From the NCBI RefSeq assembly GCF_000633935.1, contig NZ_KK214998.1, forward strand, positions 867,844 to 931,843: a stretch of DNA of 64,000 nt. The letters are read 5' to 3'. The position numbers were made by a program, and so were the translations under genes. Source of the stretch: Ectothiorhodospira haloalkaliphila ATCC 51935 (GTDB lineage Bacteria > Pseudomonadota > Gammaproteobacteria > Ectothiorhodospirales > Ectothiorhodospiraceae). A model generated the notes under the pieces. The model was not told the origin of the DNA, ran no database searches, and worked only from the letters and a program-made list of their open reading frames with translations. Below are positions 53,801 through 61,808 of the stretch, piece by piece (the stretch's first letter is position 1; the number at the start of each line of letters is the position of its first letter).

Positions 53801-54688
53801 ATGATGTATAAATGGCTGATTGGCCTGGTGTTGCTGGTGTCCACCGCCACCGCCCAGGCTGCTGTGAACGTAGTGGCGACCACGCCTGCCATGGGCATGC
53901 TGGCGGAAACGGTGGGCGGCGATGCCGTGTCGGTGCGGGTGCTGGCGCCGGCGGATCGCGACGCCCATTATCTGCAGGCCCGGCCCAGCATGATGGCCGC
54001 CCTGCGGGGCGCGGATCTGGTGGTCTCGGTCGGTGCCGAGCTTGAAGTGGGCTGGTTGCCCGCCGCCATTCGCGGCGCCAACAACCCCGGCGTCTTCCCC
54101 GGCCGCAGCGGTTATTTCGAGGCTGCCGCCCAGGTGGACCTGATCGGCGTGGGCGGCCCCGCCGACCGGGCGCTGGGTGACGTGCACCCGGCAGGTAACC
54201 CCCATGTGAACATGGATCCGGTGCGCATGGCCCAGGTGGCCCACGCCCTGGCCGAGCGGCTGATCCGCTTCGATTCCGCCAATGCCGAGCTGTTCCGCGC
54301 CAATGCCGAGGCCTTCGAGCGCAAGGTGGAGGAGCACCTGCCCGTCTGGCGGGAGCGGGTGGCCGATGCACCGGGTGTCGTGTTCTTCCATGAGGATGCC
54401 GACTACCTGGCCAAGCGCCTCGATGTCCCTGTGCTCGGCTATGTGGAGCCGCTGCCGGGCATTCCCCCCACCGCCCGTCATCTGCGTGATCTGGTGCGTG
54501 ATCTGGAAGGCCGGGATGGCGTGGTGATCCGTGCCACCTTCCATCAGGAACGGGGCCCCCGTTTCGTGGGCGAGCAACTGGACTGGCCCGTGTATGCCCT
54601 GCCGCTGGATCCGGAGGTGGGCGCCACCGCGGACGATTACTTTGATCTGATCGGGCAGTGGGTGGACGCCATGGCAGGTAAACTCTAA
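53801..54688 (+). CDS. znuA: Metal ABC transporter substrate-binding protein (ZnuA family)
   Basis: A 295-residue periplasmic cluster-A-I binding protein with a signal peptide (MMYKWLIGLVLLVSTATAQA). Metal ligands are expected at the His of DAHYLQARPSMM, the His of VHPAGNPHVNMDP and the His of FFHEDADYLAK, plus a C-terminal acidic residue. The His-rich loop typical of many ZnuA proteins is absent, so manganese or iron cannot be excluded from this protein alone; the Zur-like box and operon favour zinc. GGGAG lies five bases before the ATG at 53801. Confidence 0.85.
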   Translation: MMYKWLIGLVLLVSTATAQAAVNVVATTPAMGMLAETVGGDAVSVRVLAPADRDAHYLQARPSMMAALRGADLVVSVGAELEVGWLPAAIRGANNPGVFPGRSGYFEAAAQVDLIGVGGPADRALGDVHPAGNPHVNMDPVRMAQVAHALAERLIRFDSANAELFRANAEAFERKVEEHLPVWRERVADAPGVVFFHEDADYLAKRLDVPVLGYVEPLPGIPPTARHLRDLVRDLEGRDGVVIRATFHQERGPRFVGEQLDWPVYALPLDPEVGATADDYFDLIGQWVDAMAGKL

Positions 54689-54691
54689 AGC

Positions 54692-55261
54692 ATGAAGAGT
54701 GAAGCCTTGTTGCGGTGCCACGGGGTCGTCGCCGGGTATGAACACCCGGTGGTCGGCCCCGTCACCTTTGAACTTTTTCGTGGCGAGGTCCTGGGGCTTT
54801 TGGGCAGCAATGGGGCGGGCAAGTCCACCCTCATCAAGGCCATCACCGGGCACGCCAGGATCTTTCGGGGCCGACTGGAAACCGCGCCCGGCATTGAGCT
54901 GGCCCATCATCGCCAGCAGCCGGTTCGACCGGCTGAATGCCCCCTCTCCGGTCATGACCTGGTGACCCTCACCGGGGCCTCTCGCCAGACACCACCACCG
55001 CAGATCGCCCGGCTGCTGGACGGTCGCGTGGATCAGCTCAGTGGCGGGCAGTTCCAGATCCTGCAGATCTGGGCCTGCCTGGGGAGCGGGGCGGAGGTGG
55101 TGCTGCTGGACGAGCCCACGAATAACCTGGATCCCGCCACGGTGGAGGCGCTGGTCAACCTCATCCGCAAGGATCAGGCGGGCCGCACCATCCTGGTGGT
55201 CAGTCACGAGGCATCCTTCATCGATGCCATCTGTTCCCGCGTTGTCTCGGTGAGTGCCTGA
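54692..55261 (+). CDS. znuC: Metal ABC transporter ATP-binding protein
   Basis: A 189-residue ATPase subunit. Walker A is GSNGAGKSTLIKAI, the signature is LSGGQFQILQIWACL and Walker B is VVLLDEPTNNLDP, with the switch His in VVSHEASF. It is shorter than a typical ZnuC (about 230-260), lacking most of the region between Walker A and signature and the C-terminal extension, yet all catalytic motifs are intact. It starts three bases after the binding-protein stop and overlaps the permease start by one base (TGATG). Confidence 0.83.
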   Translation: MKSEALLRCHGVVAGYEHPVVGPVTFELFRGEVLGLLGSNGAGKSTLIKAITGHARIFRGRLETAPGIELAHHRQQPVRPAECPLSGHDLVTLTGASRQTPPPQIARLLDGRVDQLSGGQFQILQIWACLGSGAEVVLLDEPTNNLDPATVEALVNLIRKDQAGRTILVVSHEASFIDAICSRVVSVSA

Positions 55262-56115
55262 TGCTGGAATTACTGTTTGACCCCCTGTTTCGATTGCCCT
55301 TCATCACCGGTCTGTTGCTGGCACCGGTGGCCGCCATTGCCGGCGTGTATCTGCGCCTGCGGGAGGAGTGGCTGGCGGCCCTGGCTTATGCCCAGGTGGC
55401 CGCCGCCGGGGCGGTGGTGGCCGTGGTGCTCCATGCCCCCGTCATGCTCGGTGCCCTGGCCGCGGCCGGGCTGGTGGCCACGGTCAAGGGGCTGCTGGCC
55501 AACCCGGGCAATCATCACTTCGTCATCTTCATCCTGCTGGGCTGGGGTGTGGCCCTGGTGGCCGGATCCTTCAGTGCCCATGGAGAGATGGTGGGCCAGT
55601 CCCTCATGGACGGGCAGCTGTACTTCACTGGCCAGGCCCATTTGCTGGGCGCTCTGGCCCTGCTGGTGATCGGCACGCTGTGCATGTCCTGGCTGAGCCA
55701 GCGCCTGCTCATGGACCGTTTCTTCCCGGACTATTTCTCCGCCAACGGCATTCCCGCCTGGCGGCACCGGGTGGCCTTCGACTGGCTGGTGGTGGCCATC
55801 GTTGCTGTGGCCACCACGGCCTTTGGTGTGATGGCGGCCTTCGCGCTGCTCTTCATCCCCGCCTGGGTGGCCTGGGGGGTGGCCCAGGGCTGGCGCAACG
55901 TGCTGATCATTGCCGCAGGGCTGGCGGTGGTGGCCTATGTGATTGCCTTCGTCGTGGCGGTCGCCGTGGACCAGCCCTTCGGGCCCATGCTGGTGCTGAT
56001 CCTGTGTGCGACGGCCTTGCTCAGGTTTGCACGTCGCGGAGTCAGATCGGCGTCTCCTTCAGCCGCACCGGCCCGCGCGCCGTCGGTGGCCCCGGAAGCC
56101 GCCCATCGCAAGTGA
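55261..56115 (+). CDS. znuB: Metal ABC transporter permease (ZnuB family)
   Basis: A 284-residue inner-membrane permease of the ABC-3 family with about eight hydrophobic helices. Family features include PFITGLLLAPVAAIAGVYL, LRLREEWLAALAYAQVAAAG and a later AFGVMAAFALLFIPAWVAWG. The C-terminal tail after about residue 262 is Ala/Pro/Arg-rich. It completes a four-gene import set with the porin. Confidence 0.85.
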   Translation: MLELLFDPLFRLPFITGLLLAPVAAIAGVYLRLREEWLAALAYAQVAAAGAVVAVVLHAPVMLGALAAAGLVATVKGLLANPGNHHFVIFILLGWGVALVAGSFSAHGEMVGQSLMDGQLYFTGQAHLLGALALLVIGTLCMSWLSQRLLMDRFFPDYFSANGIPAWRHRVAFDWLVVAIVAVATTAFGVMAAFALLFIPAWVAWGVAQGWRNVLIIAAGLAVVAYVIAFVVAVAVDQPFGPMLVLILCATALLRFARRGVRSASPSAAPARAPSVAPEAAHRK

Positions 56116-56151
56116 GGGTGGCCCGGGGTGAGGCGCCCGCCTCACCCCGGG

Positions 56152-56634
56152 CTATCGCACCAGATGACGTCGATACACGTAGAGGTGCACGGCCAGTGCC
56201 ACCACGAAGGCCCAGCCGGTGGTGGCATGCCAGTGCTTCCATCCCCGAGGCCTTAATTCCGCCACCGCCAGGGAGACGCCCAGGCTGACCAGCATGGCCA
56301 CCTTGGCCACCCGGTTCACCCGCATCCGCAACGGACGCGGTCCCCGGCGACGGGGTGGGCGTGCCGGCGTGCTCCGCTTGGCACCGGGGGCGGCAGGGGG
56401 CATGCCCAGATGAGGTCGGGCGATCTCCAGGGCCTCCTGCTCCATCCGTGCCCTGGGCAGGCGTGCCACGTCATATTCCACCACCAGACTGCCGGCCCGG
56501 CGGTTGCCCCTCAACCCGGTCACGGCGGGATGATCCTGGAACAGGGATTCCAGCGTCCTGAGCGTGGAGGATTCTTGCAGGCCCTTGTCACGCAGACGCA
56601 GGCGCCCGGGAATGGATGCGACGATGAGGTTCAT
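56152..56634 (-). CDS. HMA-like N-terminal domain with a C-terminal membrane segment
   Basis: A 160-residue protein. The first 80 residues (IVASIPGRLRLRDKGLQESS, then LRTLESLFQDHPAVTGLRGN and GSLVVEYD) resemble a heavy-metal-associated fold of the kind found in HMA2 proteins, without the CXXC metal site. A basic Pro/Arg linker leads to two hydrophobic helices (about 108-128 and 138-153). Its upstream region holds a Fur-like box (56674-56692), so iron control is likely. The function is unknown. Confidence 0.65.
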   Translation of the reverse strand: MNLIVASIPGRLRLRDKGLQESSTLRTLESLFQDHPAVTGLRGNRRAGSLVVEYDVARLPRARMEQEALEIARPHLGMPPAAPGAKRSTPARPPRRRGPRPLRMRVNRVAKVAMLVSLGVSLAVAELRPRGWKHWHATTGWAFVVALAVHLYVYRRHLVR

Positions 56635-56673
56635 GGCTCAAGCATGCCCTTTCAGGCCACACTCTTCAATATG

Positions 56674-56692
56674 ATGAATGAAAATCATTTTA
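56674..56692. promoter_or_regulatory. Fur-like box (upstream of the HMA-like gene)
   Basis: Matches 13 of 19 bases of GATAATGATAATCATTATC, with the core AATGAAAATCATT nearly symmetric. It lies 40 bases before the minus-strand HMA-like gene and just upstream of the plus-strand promoter at 56716. Confidence 0.6.
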
Positions 56693-56715
56693 TTGAGTAA
56701 GATGGCATTGGAAGG

Positions 56716-56756
56716 TTGACAGGTAGTGCGAATTAACTATAATGAGAATCAGTTAC
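56716..56756 (+). promoter_or_regulatory. Perfect-consensus sigma-70 promoter overlapped by a Fur-like box
   Basis: TTGACA at 56716-56721, a 16-bp spacer, then TATAAT at 56738-56743. The segment 56738-56756 matches 14 of 19 bases of the Fur consensus and covers the -10 and start point (predicted near 56750). Both hexamers match consensus fully. No protein gene lies downstream on this strand. Confidence 0.7.
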
Positions 56757-56776
56757 ATTTGATGTCAGGCACCGGG

Positions 56777-56820
56777 GTGCTGCCGGCTTTTTTTCCCGTT
56801 GAGGTCGGCGGCACTTTTTT
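56777..56820 (+). terminator. Hairpin with T6 inside the candidate small RNA
   Basis: GTGCTGCCG (56777-56785) pairs with CGGCGGCAC (56806-56814, one G-T pair), followed by TTTTTT at 56815-56820. A T7 run also lies in the loop. It could be an early terminator or attenuator for the transcript starting near 56750. Confidence 0.5.
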
Positions 56821-56931
56821 CTGGCGCACCCCGCGCGTTTCATCGCCCTCAAGGGGCCATCCCACCCAACCTGGCAGGAGGTGATTGATTGCGGAAACGG
56901 CTCAAGTGACAAGACAAACCTACGAGATAGA

Positions 56932-56968
56932 GGAGCGGCCTGCCCGAAAGGGTTGAGCCGCTCCTTTT
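56932..56968 (+). terminator. Strong intrinsic terminator ending the candidate small RNA
   Basis: GGAGCGGC (56932-56939) pairs with GCCGCTCC (56957-56964) with an inner CCC-GAAA-GGG mini-stem, followed by four T residues (56965-56968). Read on the minus strand no T run follows, so it serves plus-strand transcription rather than the cytochrome gene. Confidence 0.65.
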
Positions 56969-56976
56969 CGTTCAGG

Positions 56977-57363
56977 CTATTGAGACAGAATCCATTCCAC
57001 CAGGCTCTCCAGGGTGCCCTCGCCGAAATGATCATCCACCCAGGCGTTGGGGGTCATGAACTGTTGCCCCCATTCACCCGAACCCCCCTCCCTGACCTTT
57101 GCCACCAGCTTGTCCGTGACATTCTGTCCGCGATAGCGCTCCGCCACGTCCTGGTAACTGGGCCCGACCGGATGATCCCGATCCACGAAATGACATCCCA
57201 TGCAGCCTGCCTCGGTGGCTCTTTGCAGCATGTCCGCGGATACCGCCTGCGGCCCGGCAGCCAGCCCCAAGGCGCCGATCAAGGGCAGTGACATGAGCAG
57301 TTTCCCGGCAGGGCGCCCGGACAGACGACGGCGCGGGGAATGGTCTTCTTGGTATTGTTTCAT
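56977..57363 (-). CDS. Small c-type cytochrome
   Basis: A 128-residue periplasmic monoheme cytochrome. Signal sequence with a basic start (MKQYQEDHSPRRRL) and a hydrophobic stretch (LLMSLPLIGALGLAAG). The heme motif CMGCH is in EAGCMGCHFVDRDHPVGPSY. The likely axial Met is in FMTPNAWV, and the closing helix is GTLESLVEWILSQ. It resembles class I cytochrome c551/c552. In-frame reading upstream of ATG 57363 gives no plausible start. It could carry electrons in respiration or photosynthesis; context does not decide. It lies upstream of the heme cluster but is separated from it by 124 bp. Confidence 0.87.
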   Translation of the reverse strand: MKQYQEDHSPRRRLSGRPAGKLLMSLPLIGALGLAAGPQAVSADMLQRATEAGCMGCHFVDRDHPVGPSYQDVAERYRGQNVTDKLVAKVREGGSGEWGQQFMTPNAWVDDHFGEGTLESLVEWILSQ

Positions 57364-57487
57364 GCGTTGCTCCTCCAGAAGGGACGGACAGGTAAAAAGC
57401 TGAAAGGCCAGCGGCCTTCCAGCGGATGATGCCGCCATGGGCGGCGGTGACCGAGGATGAAGGGATAGCTGCTGCGTGGCAGGCGGT

Positions 57488-58837
57488 TCAGTCGGCCTGG
57501 TCGGTGCCCCTTTGCCACGCGTTGATGGCGGTGGCGGTCAGTTCCGCGGCCAGATTGTTGCCCCAGAACACGCCCTCCATGGTGAGGATCAGGCGCTCGC
57601 CGTCCACCGGTGTGAGCAGGCCCTGGGCCGTGCGTTCGGCGCACACGGCCGCCACCGCTGTCCGGCAGGGGGCCGGCAGGAGGCTCAGGTCCACCTGCCC
57701 GAACTGAATACCGCCGATAAAACGGTAAAAGGCCGGGTAAGGATCCCGGGTGGCCAGCCCCTGGCGCTCGCCCGGGTGATTCACCGCCTGTTCATAGGCT
57801 TCCGGTGCCAGGGGATTCATCAACATCATGCCGCCGAGCCGGCCACCGGCACCGGCCCCCAGGGGCAGCGTATCGCCTCCCTGGTAGCGCAAATCCACGT
57901 AGCGGTAGCGGTCCCGCCCGGGACGCGCCAGTTTGGTGAGCTCCAGCAACTGGAACCCCTGATCATGGGCGTGCTCCATGATCTGCCTGAACAGCCCCCA
58001 CTCCCGGCGCAGGCTCTCCGCCGTCTGTGTCGTCCATTCGGGATGCTGGTGGGCCAGCCGACTCTTGTCGCTCACCATGAGCGCGTAAAAGGAAAAACCG
58101 GCCAGGTCCAGTTCGGCAATCCTGTGAAGATCGGCCGCCAGATCCTCGGGTGTCTGCTCCGGGTAGTGGTAGATCAGGTCCATCCCGAGGTTGTCCAGCC
58201 CCAGGGCACGGTAACGGCGAATGCGTTCGGCGATCCACTGGCCGTTGCCGCTGCGGCCCAGCAGGCGGCGCCCGGCATCATGGAAGGTCTGCACACCCAG
58301 GCTGACCCGATTCACGCCCGCGTTCATGCAGGCCTGAAGTTTCTCCTCGGTGAGTTCCGTAACGCTGCTCTCCAGGGTGATTTCCACATCATCGGTGAGC
58401 TGAAAGTGCTGTTTCAGACCCGCCAGGATGCGCTTGAAGGCCGCCGCGCTGAGCGTGCTGGGGGTGCCGCCACCAAAATAGATGGCGCCGTAGCGCCCAT
58501 CGGCCACATAGGGGAGGCGAGTCAGGGCTTCCATGTCACGCAGGAGGCGTTCGGTATAGGTGTCATCGGGTGCGCCCTTCATGCGCCGCATGTTGCAGAA
58601 ATGGCAGAGCTTTCGGCAGAAGGGGATGTGCACGTAGATGGCCCGGGGCCTTGCGTCGGCCTCACGGCCGTCCAGGTGCTCGCCCAGCGTCACGGCACCG
58701 TCCGAGAGGCCATGCAGGGGGGCCAGGGCGTCGTGGTGGCTGCGCAGCCGCTTCTCGTAATGCAGCGGAGGACGGCCCTCGGGGGTTCCGTGACCGTGGG
58801 AGGTGGCTTGGGGGGAACGCGTTGGATGGGCAATCAT
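57488..58837 (-). CDS. hutW: HutW/ChuW-family radical SAM heme-utilisation protein
   Basis: A 449-residue radical SAM enzyme of the HemN-like group. The cluster motif CRKLCHFC is in YVHIPFCRKLCHFCNM, followed by the SAM motif GGGTPSTL and the downstream GVNRVSLGVQTFHDAGRRLL. ChuW/HutW enzymes open the heme ring anaerobically and are linked to heme uptake, while HemN makes protoporphyrinogen; the place at the end of the hmu operon favours HutW. hutX and hutZ, its frequent partners, are not seen. The ATG at 58837 overlaps the hmuV stop (ATGA). Confidence 0.87.
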   Translation of the reverse strand: MIAHPTRSPQATSHGHGTPEGRPPLHYEKRLRSHHDALAPLHGLSDGAVTLGEHLDGREADARPRAIYVHIPFCRKLCHFCNMRRMKGAPDDTYTERLLRDMEALTRLPYVADGRYGAIYFGGGTPSTLSAAAFKRILAGLKQHFQLTDDVEITLESSVTELTEEKLQACMNAGVNRVSLGVQTFHDAGRRLLGRSGNGQWIAERIRRYRALGLDNLGMDLIYHYPEQTPEDLAADLHRIAELDLAGFSFYALMVSDKSRLAHQHPEWTTQTAESLRREWGLFRQIMEHAHDQGFQLLELTKLARPGRDRYRYVDLRYQGGDTLPLGAGAGGRLGGMMLMNPLAPEAYEQAVNHPGERQGLATRDPYPAFYRFIGGIQFGQVDLSLLPAPCRTAVAAVCAERTAQGLLTPVDGERLILTMEGVFWGNNLAAELTATAINAWQRGTDQAD

Positions 58838-59745
58838 GGCGAAGCCTCCAGCTCGCATTGGGGTTTGGGGGTGCCATATCGCAACCGCACCCAGGGGCAC
58901 TGGGTGTGTTTGTCCGTTTCCACCACGCAGTCGACGCCCCAGACCCGGCGGATGGTGGCGGGCACAAGGACATCCCGCGGGGCGCCACTGTCCGCGATGC
59001 GACCGCCCTCGAGGATCGTGATGCGATCGGCAAAGGCGGCGGCCAGATTCAGGTCGTGCAGCACCACCAGAATGGCGCGCCCCCTGGCGGCGTCGGTTCT
59101 CAGCAACTCCATGAGTCGCAGCTGATGACGCACGTCCAGCGCCGAGGTGGGTTCATCCAGCAGCAGCACCCCGGGGCGCTGTGGGCCGGTTTCATACACC
59201 TGGGCCATGACCCGGGCCATTTGCACCCGCTGGCGTTCGCCGCCGGACAGGCTGCGATAATCCCGACCGGAGAGATGCAGCACCCCGGCCCGTTCCAGGC
59301 ATTCGTGCACGATGGGGGTATCCCGTTCCGGGGTGCGGTGGGGCAGGCGGCCCATTTCCGCCACTTCCCAGGCGGTCAGCGGGAAGGTGACCACCGCCTC
59401 CTGGGGCAGCACGCCGCGACAGCGGGCCAGGGCATTGGGGCACCAGTCATCCAGGGGCCGTCCCGACCAGGTCACCTGGCCGTGGTTCTGCCTCGTTTCG
59501 CCCGCCAGCACCGACAGCAGGGTGCTCTTGCCGGCACCATTGGGGCCCACCAGGGCATGCACCGTGCCCGGTGCCACATCCAGATGGGCCCTGTCCACCA
59601 GCGTGCGGCCCTGGCGTTCCACCCGAAGATCACGAACCTGGATGCCCGTGTCCGAGGGCGCCTGCGCCGGCATGGGCGACGGGCGGACCGTCGGGGACCG
59701 CCAGGCGGCGGGCAGGGGCCATCGCCCATGAAGCAGGGAGTTCAT
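58834..59745 (-). CDS. hmuV: Heme ABC transporter ATP-binding protein
   Basis: A 303-residue ATPase that powers heme import through HmuU. Walker A GPNGAGKSTLLSVLAGE, signature LSGGERQRVQMARVM and Walker B VLLLDEPTSALDVRHQ are present. Residues 1-35 are a Pro-rich extension not typical of HmuV; an internal start at MPAQAPSD (about residue 25) would fit the family better. As called, ATG 59745 overlaps the hmuU stop (ATGA). All of hmuTUV-hutW are coupled this way. Confidence 0.9.
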   Translation of the reverse strand: MNSLLHGRWPLPAAWRSPTVRPSPMPAQAPSDTGIQVRDLRVERQGRTLVDRAHLDVAPGTVHALVGPNGAGKSTLLSVLAGETRQNHGQVTWSGRPLDDWCPNALARCRGVLPQEAVVTFPLTAWEVAEMGRLPHRTPERDTPIVHECLERAGVLHLSGRDYRSLSGGERQRVQMARVMAQVYETGPQRPGVLLLDEPTSALDVRHQLRLMELLRTDAARGRAILVVLHDLNLAAAFADRITILEGGRIADSGAPRDVLVPATIRRVWGVDCVVETDKHTQCPWVRLRYGTPKPQCELEASP

Positions 59746-60827
59746 GATCCAAGCCTCCCCTGCTGACGCATCAACAGCCACAGGAAGAAGGGGCCGCCCA
59801 GCAGGGCGGTCAAAAGCCCGATGGGCAGTTCCGCCGGAGAAACGATCACGCGGGCCAGGGCATCGGCCAGCAGCAGCAACAGGGCGCCACCCAGGGCCGA
59901 GGCGGGCAGCAGATAGCGGTGGTCCGGGCCAATGGTCAGGCGCAGCAGATGGGGCACCACCAGTCCCACGAAACCGATGATGCCGGCGATGGCCACCGAG
60001 GCGCCCACCGCCAGGGCAGCGGTGATCACCACCAGGGTCTTGATGCGGTGTACCGGGAAACCCAGATGGGTGGCCACGGATTCGCCGAGCATGAGGCCGT
60101 TGAGGGCGCGGGCGATGAAGGGCAGGGCGGCCAGGGCCAGCACCACGAAGCCTGCACTGACCGCCCACAGGGCCCAGCCTGCATGGGCCAGGGACCCCAT
60201 GTTCCAGAAGGTCAGTGTGCGCAGTTGCTGATCGTCGGCCATGTAGACCAGCATGCCGGTGGCGGCGCCGGCGATGGCGTTGATGGCAATGCCGCCCAGC
60301 AGCAGGGTGGCCACCGAGGTATGTCCCCCCCGGCTGGCCAGGCGATACACCAGCCAGGTGGTCGCCAGGCCGCCGGCGAAGGCCGCCAGGGGCAGCGCCA
60401 GCACCCCCAGGGGCAGAACCAGGGGGGCCAGCACCGTGGTGCCCAGCACGATCACCGCCACGGCCCCGAGCGCCGCACCGGCCGACACGCCGATCAGGCC
60501 GGGGTCGGCCAGGGGGTTACGGAACAACCCCTGCAGGGCCACGCCGCTCATGGCCAGCGCAGCGCCCACGGTGATGGCCACCAGCACCCGTGGCAGCCGG
60601 AGATTGAAGATCACCTCGTGGAGGAAGGGATCGTCCAGTTGCCCGGTGAGGATGCGCAGTACATCCCAGGGCGTCATGGCCACGGCACCGGTGGTGAGTC
60701 CGAGCATGGCGGCGAGGATCACCGCCGGGATCAGGGACAGGGTCACCAGGCGCGCACGGGCGGACCGGGAGCCTTCCGGCTTCACGGTCGGGCTGGCCCG
60801 CACCCATTCGGGAGCCACGGCGCTCAT
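59742..60827 (-). CDS. hmuU: Heme ABC transporter permease
   Basis: A 361-residue FecCD-type permease with about ten helices. Family hallmarks are RLPRVLVAITVGAALAMSGV, ALQGLFRNPLADPGLIGVSA, IAGIIGFVGLVVPHLLRL and the ending ELPIGLLTALLGGPFFLWLL. The start ATG 60827 overlaps the hmuT stop (ATGA). Confidence 0.94.
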   Translation of the reverse strand: MSAVAPEWVRASPTVKPEGSRSARARLVTLSLIPAVILAAMLGLTTGAVAMTPWDVLRILTGQLDDPFLHEVIFNLRLPRVLVAITVGAALAMSGVALQGLFRNPLADPGLIGVSAGAALGAVAVIVLGTTVLAPLVLPLGVLALPLAAFAGGLATTWLVYRLASRGGHTSVATLLLGGIAINAIAGAATGMLVYMADDQQLRTLTFWNMGSLAHAGWALWAVSAGFVVLALAALPFIARALNGLMLGESVATHLGFPVHRIKTLVVITAALAVGASVAIAGIIGFVGLVVPHLLRLTIGPDHRYLLPASALGGALLLLLADALARVIVSPAELPIGLLTALLGGPFFLWLLMRQQGRLGS

Positions 60828-61693
60828 GAGTGCCCGATGCCCACGGGGTGGCCGGCCAGGCCCTGGTTCAGGAAGCGACTGACATCCAGCACGGCCTCCC
60901 CCAGTCGGGGGCCAAAGCCCAGCAGGAACAGGGTGTCGCCCACATACTGGGGCACCCGGGACAGCGAGCCGCCAAAGTCTGCCGCCGCCTCTCCGGAGAT
61001 GATCAGGGCATCCGGTCGCCGGGCCATGACACCTTCCCGGGACACGGGCCGATAACCGGAATAATCCTGGAACACGTTCTCGCCCCCGCACAGGCGCGCC
61101 AGGGCATCTGCCTTGGTATCGCGACCGGCGGCCACCGCATTACCCTGGCCATGGGCCATGAGCAGGACCAGCCGGGGCGGACGGCCCAGATCGGTCTGGA
61201 TCTTCCGGGCCTCGTCCAGGTCCGCCTCCACGGACCGGATGATTTCCATGGCGCGGGCCTCGGCACGCAGCCAGCACCCCAGGGTGACCACCCGGATCTT
61301 GAAGCCGTTGAGGCTGGGTTCCCCGGAGACGGTGAGCAGCTTGACGCCTGCCCCGGCCACACGCTCCAGAGTGGTGCTCGGGCCGGCGCTACCGTCATGG
61401 ATCAGGACGTCGGGCCGCAAGGAGAGGATACTCTCCGGGGTGAGCGTGTGCTGGTAGCCCACCCTGGGGAGGGCGTTGGCGGGCTCCGGGTAGGTGCTTG
61501 TGGTATCCGCGCCCAGCACCTGGTCACCGGCCCCCAGGGCAAAGATGGTTTCCGTCAGGCCCCCGCCGATGGCCACCAGGCCCCCGTCCACATACATGTC
61601 GTGGGCGGCACAGGCGGGCTTGGCCGCCAGCGGTCCGCAGATCATGCCCAGGGCACCGCCTCCGAGCCAGCGCAACAGGTCACGACGATGCAT
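60824..61693 (-). CDS. hmuT: Heme ABC transporter substrate-binding protein
   Basis: A 289-residue periplasmic binding protein of the BtuF/FhuD fold. The N-terminus MHRRDLLRWLGGGALGMICG carries a twin-arginine pattern, suggesting Tat export. The mature part has VAIGGGLTETIFALGAGDQV, DTTSTYPEPANALPRVGYQ and VYLLGFGP-type closing elements. AGGAG lies seven bases before the ATG at 61693. The cytochrome gene and hutW suggest heme is the cargo. Confidence 0.92.
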   Translation of the reverse strand: MHRRDLLRWLGGGALGMICGPLAAKPACAAHDMYVDGGLVAIGGGLTETIFALGAGDQVLGADTTSTYPEPANALPRVGYQHTLTPESILSLRPDVLIHDGSAGPSTTLERVAGAGVKLLTVSGEPSLNGFKIRVVTLGCWLRAEARAMEIIRSVEADLDEARKIQTDLGRPPRLVLLMAHGQGNAVAAGRDTKADALARLCGGENVFQDYSGYRPVSREGVMARRPDALIISGEAAADFGGSLSRVPQYVGDTLFLLGFGPRLGEAVLDVSRFLNQGLAGHPVGIGHS

Positions 61694-61808
61694 GGCGTGA
61701 CTCCTGGCCCGGGAGTCCACGGGCGGTGACGTGATTCAGGGCGGATGTTTCATGGGTGTGAATGATGCGTGACATGTGGGTTGTCTCCTGTTGAGGGACA
61801 TGCCGTGT

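Larger units (their letters stand above)
56750..56968 (+). ncRNA. Candidate Fur-controlled small RNA or small-peptide mRNA of about 220 nt
   Basis: Predicted from the promoter at 56716-56743 to the hairpin at 56932-56968. Internally there is a second hairpin followed by T6 (56777-56820), which could end a short form of about 70 nt. A near-perfect Shine-Dalgarno AGGAGGTGA at 56876-56884 precedes a 22-codon frame (56888-56956, opening with ATT; a TTG lies one codon earlier). A 40-codon ATG frame (56762-56884) has no ribosome-binding site. There is no plus-strand gene downstream. Iron-starvation induced regulatory RNA (RyhB/PrrF-like in role, not in sequence) is the leading idea. Confidence 0.5.

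Noticed and set aside
56762-56884. 40-codon ATG frame in the Fur-controlled transcript
   Set aside because: Only about a dozen bases from the predicted RNA start, no Shine-Dalgarno, and the frame runs through a hairpin. Kept as part of the RNA.
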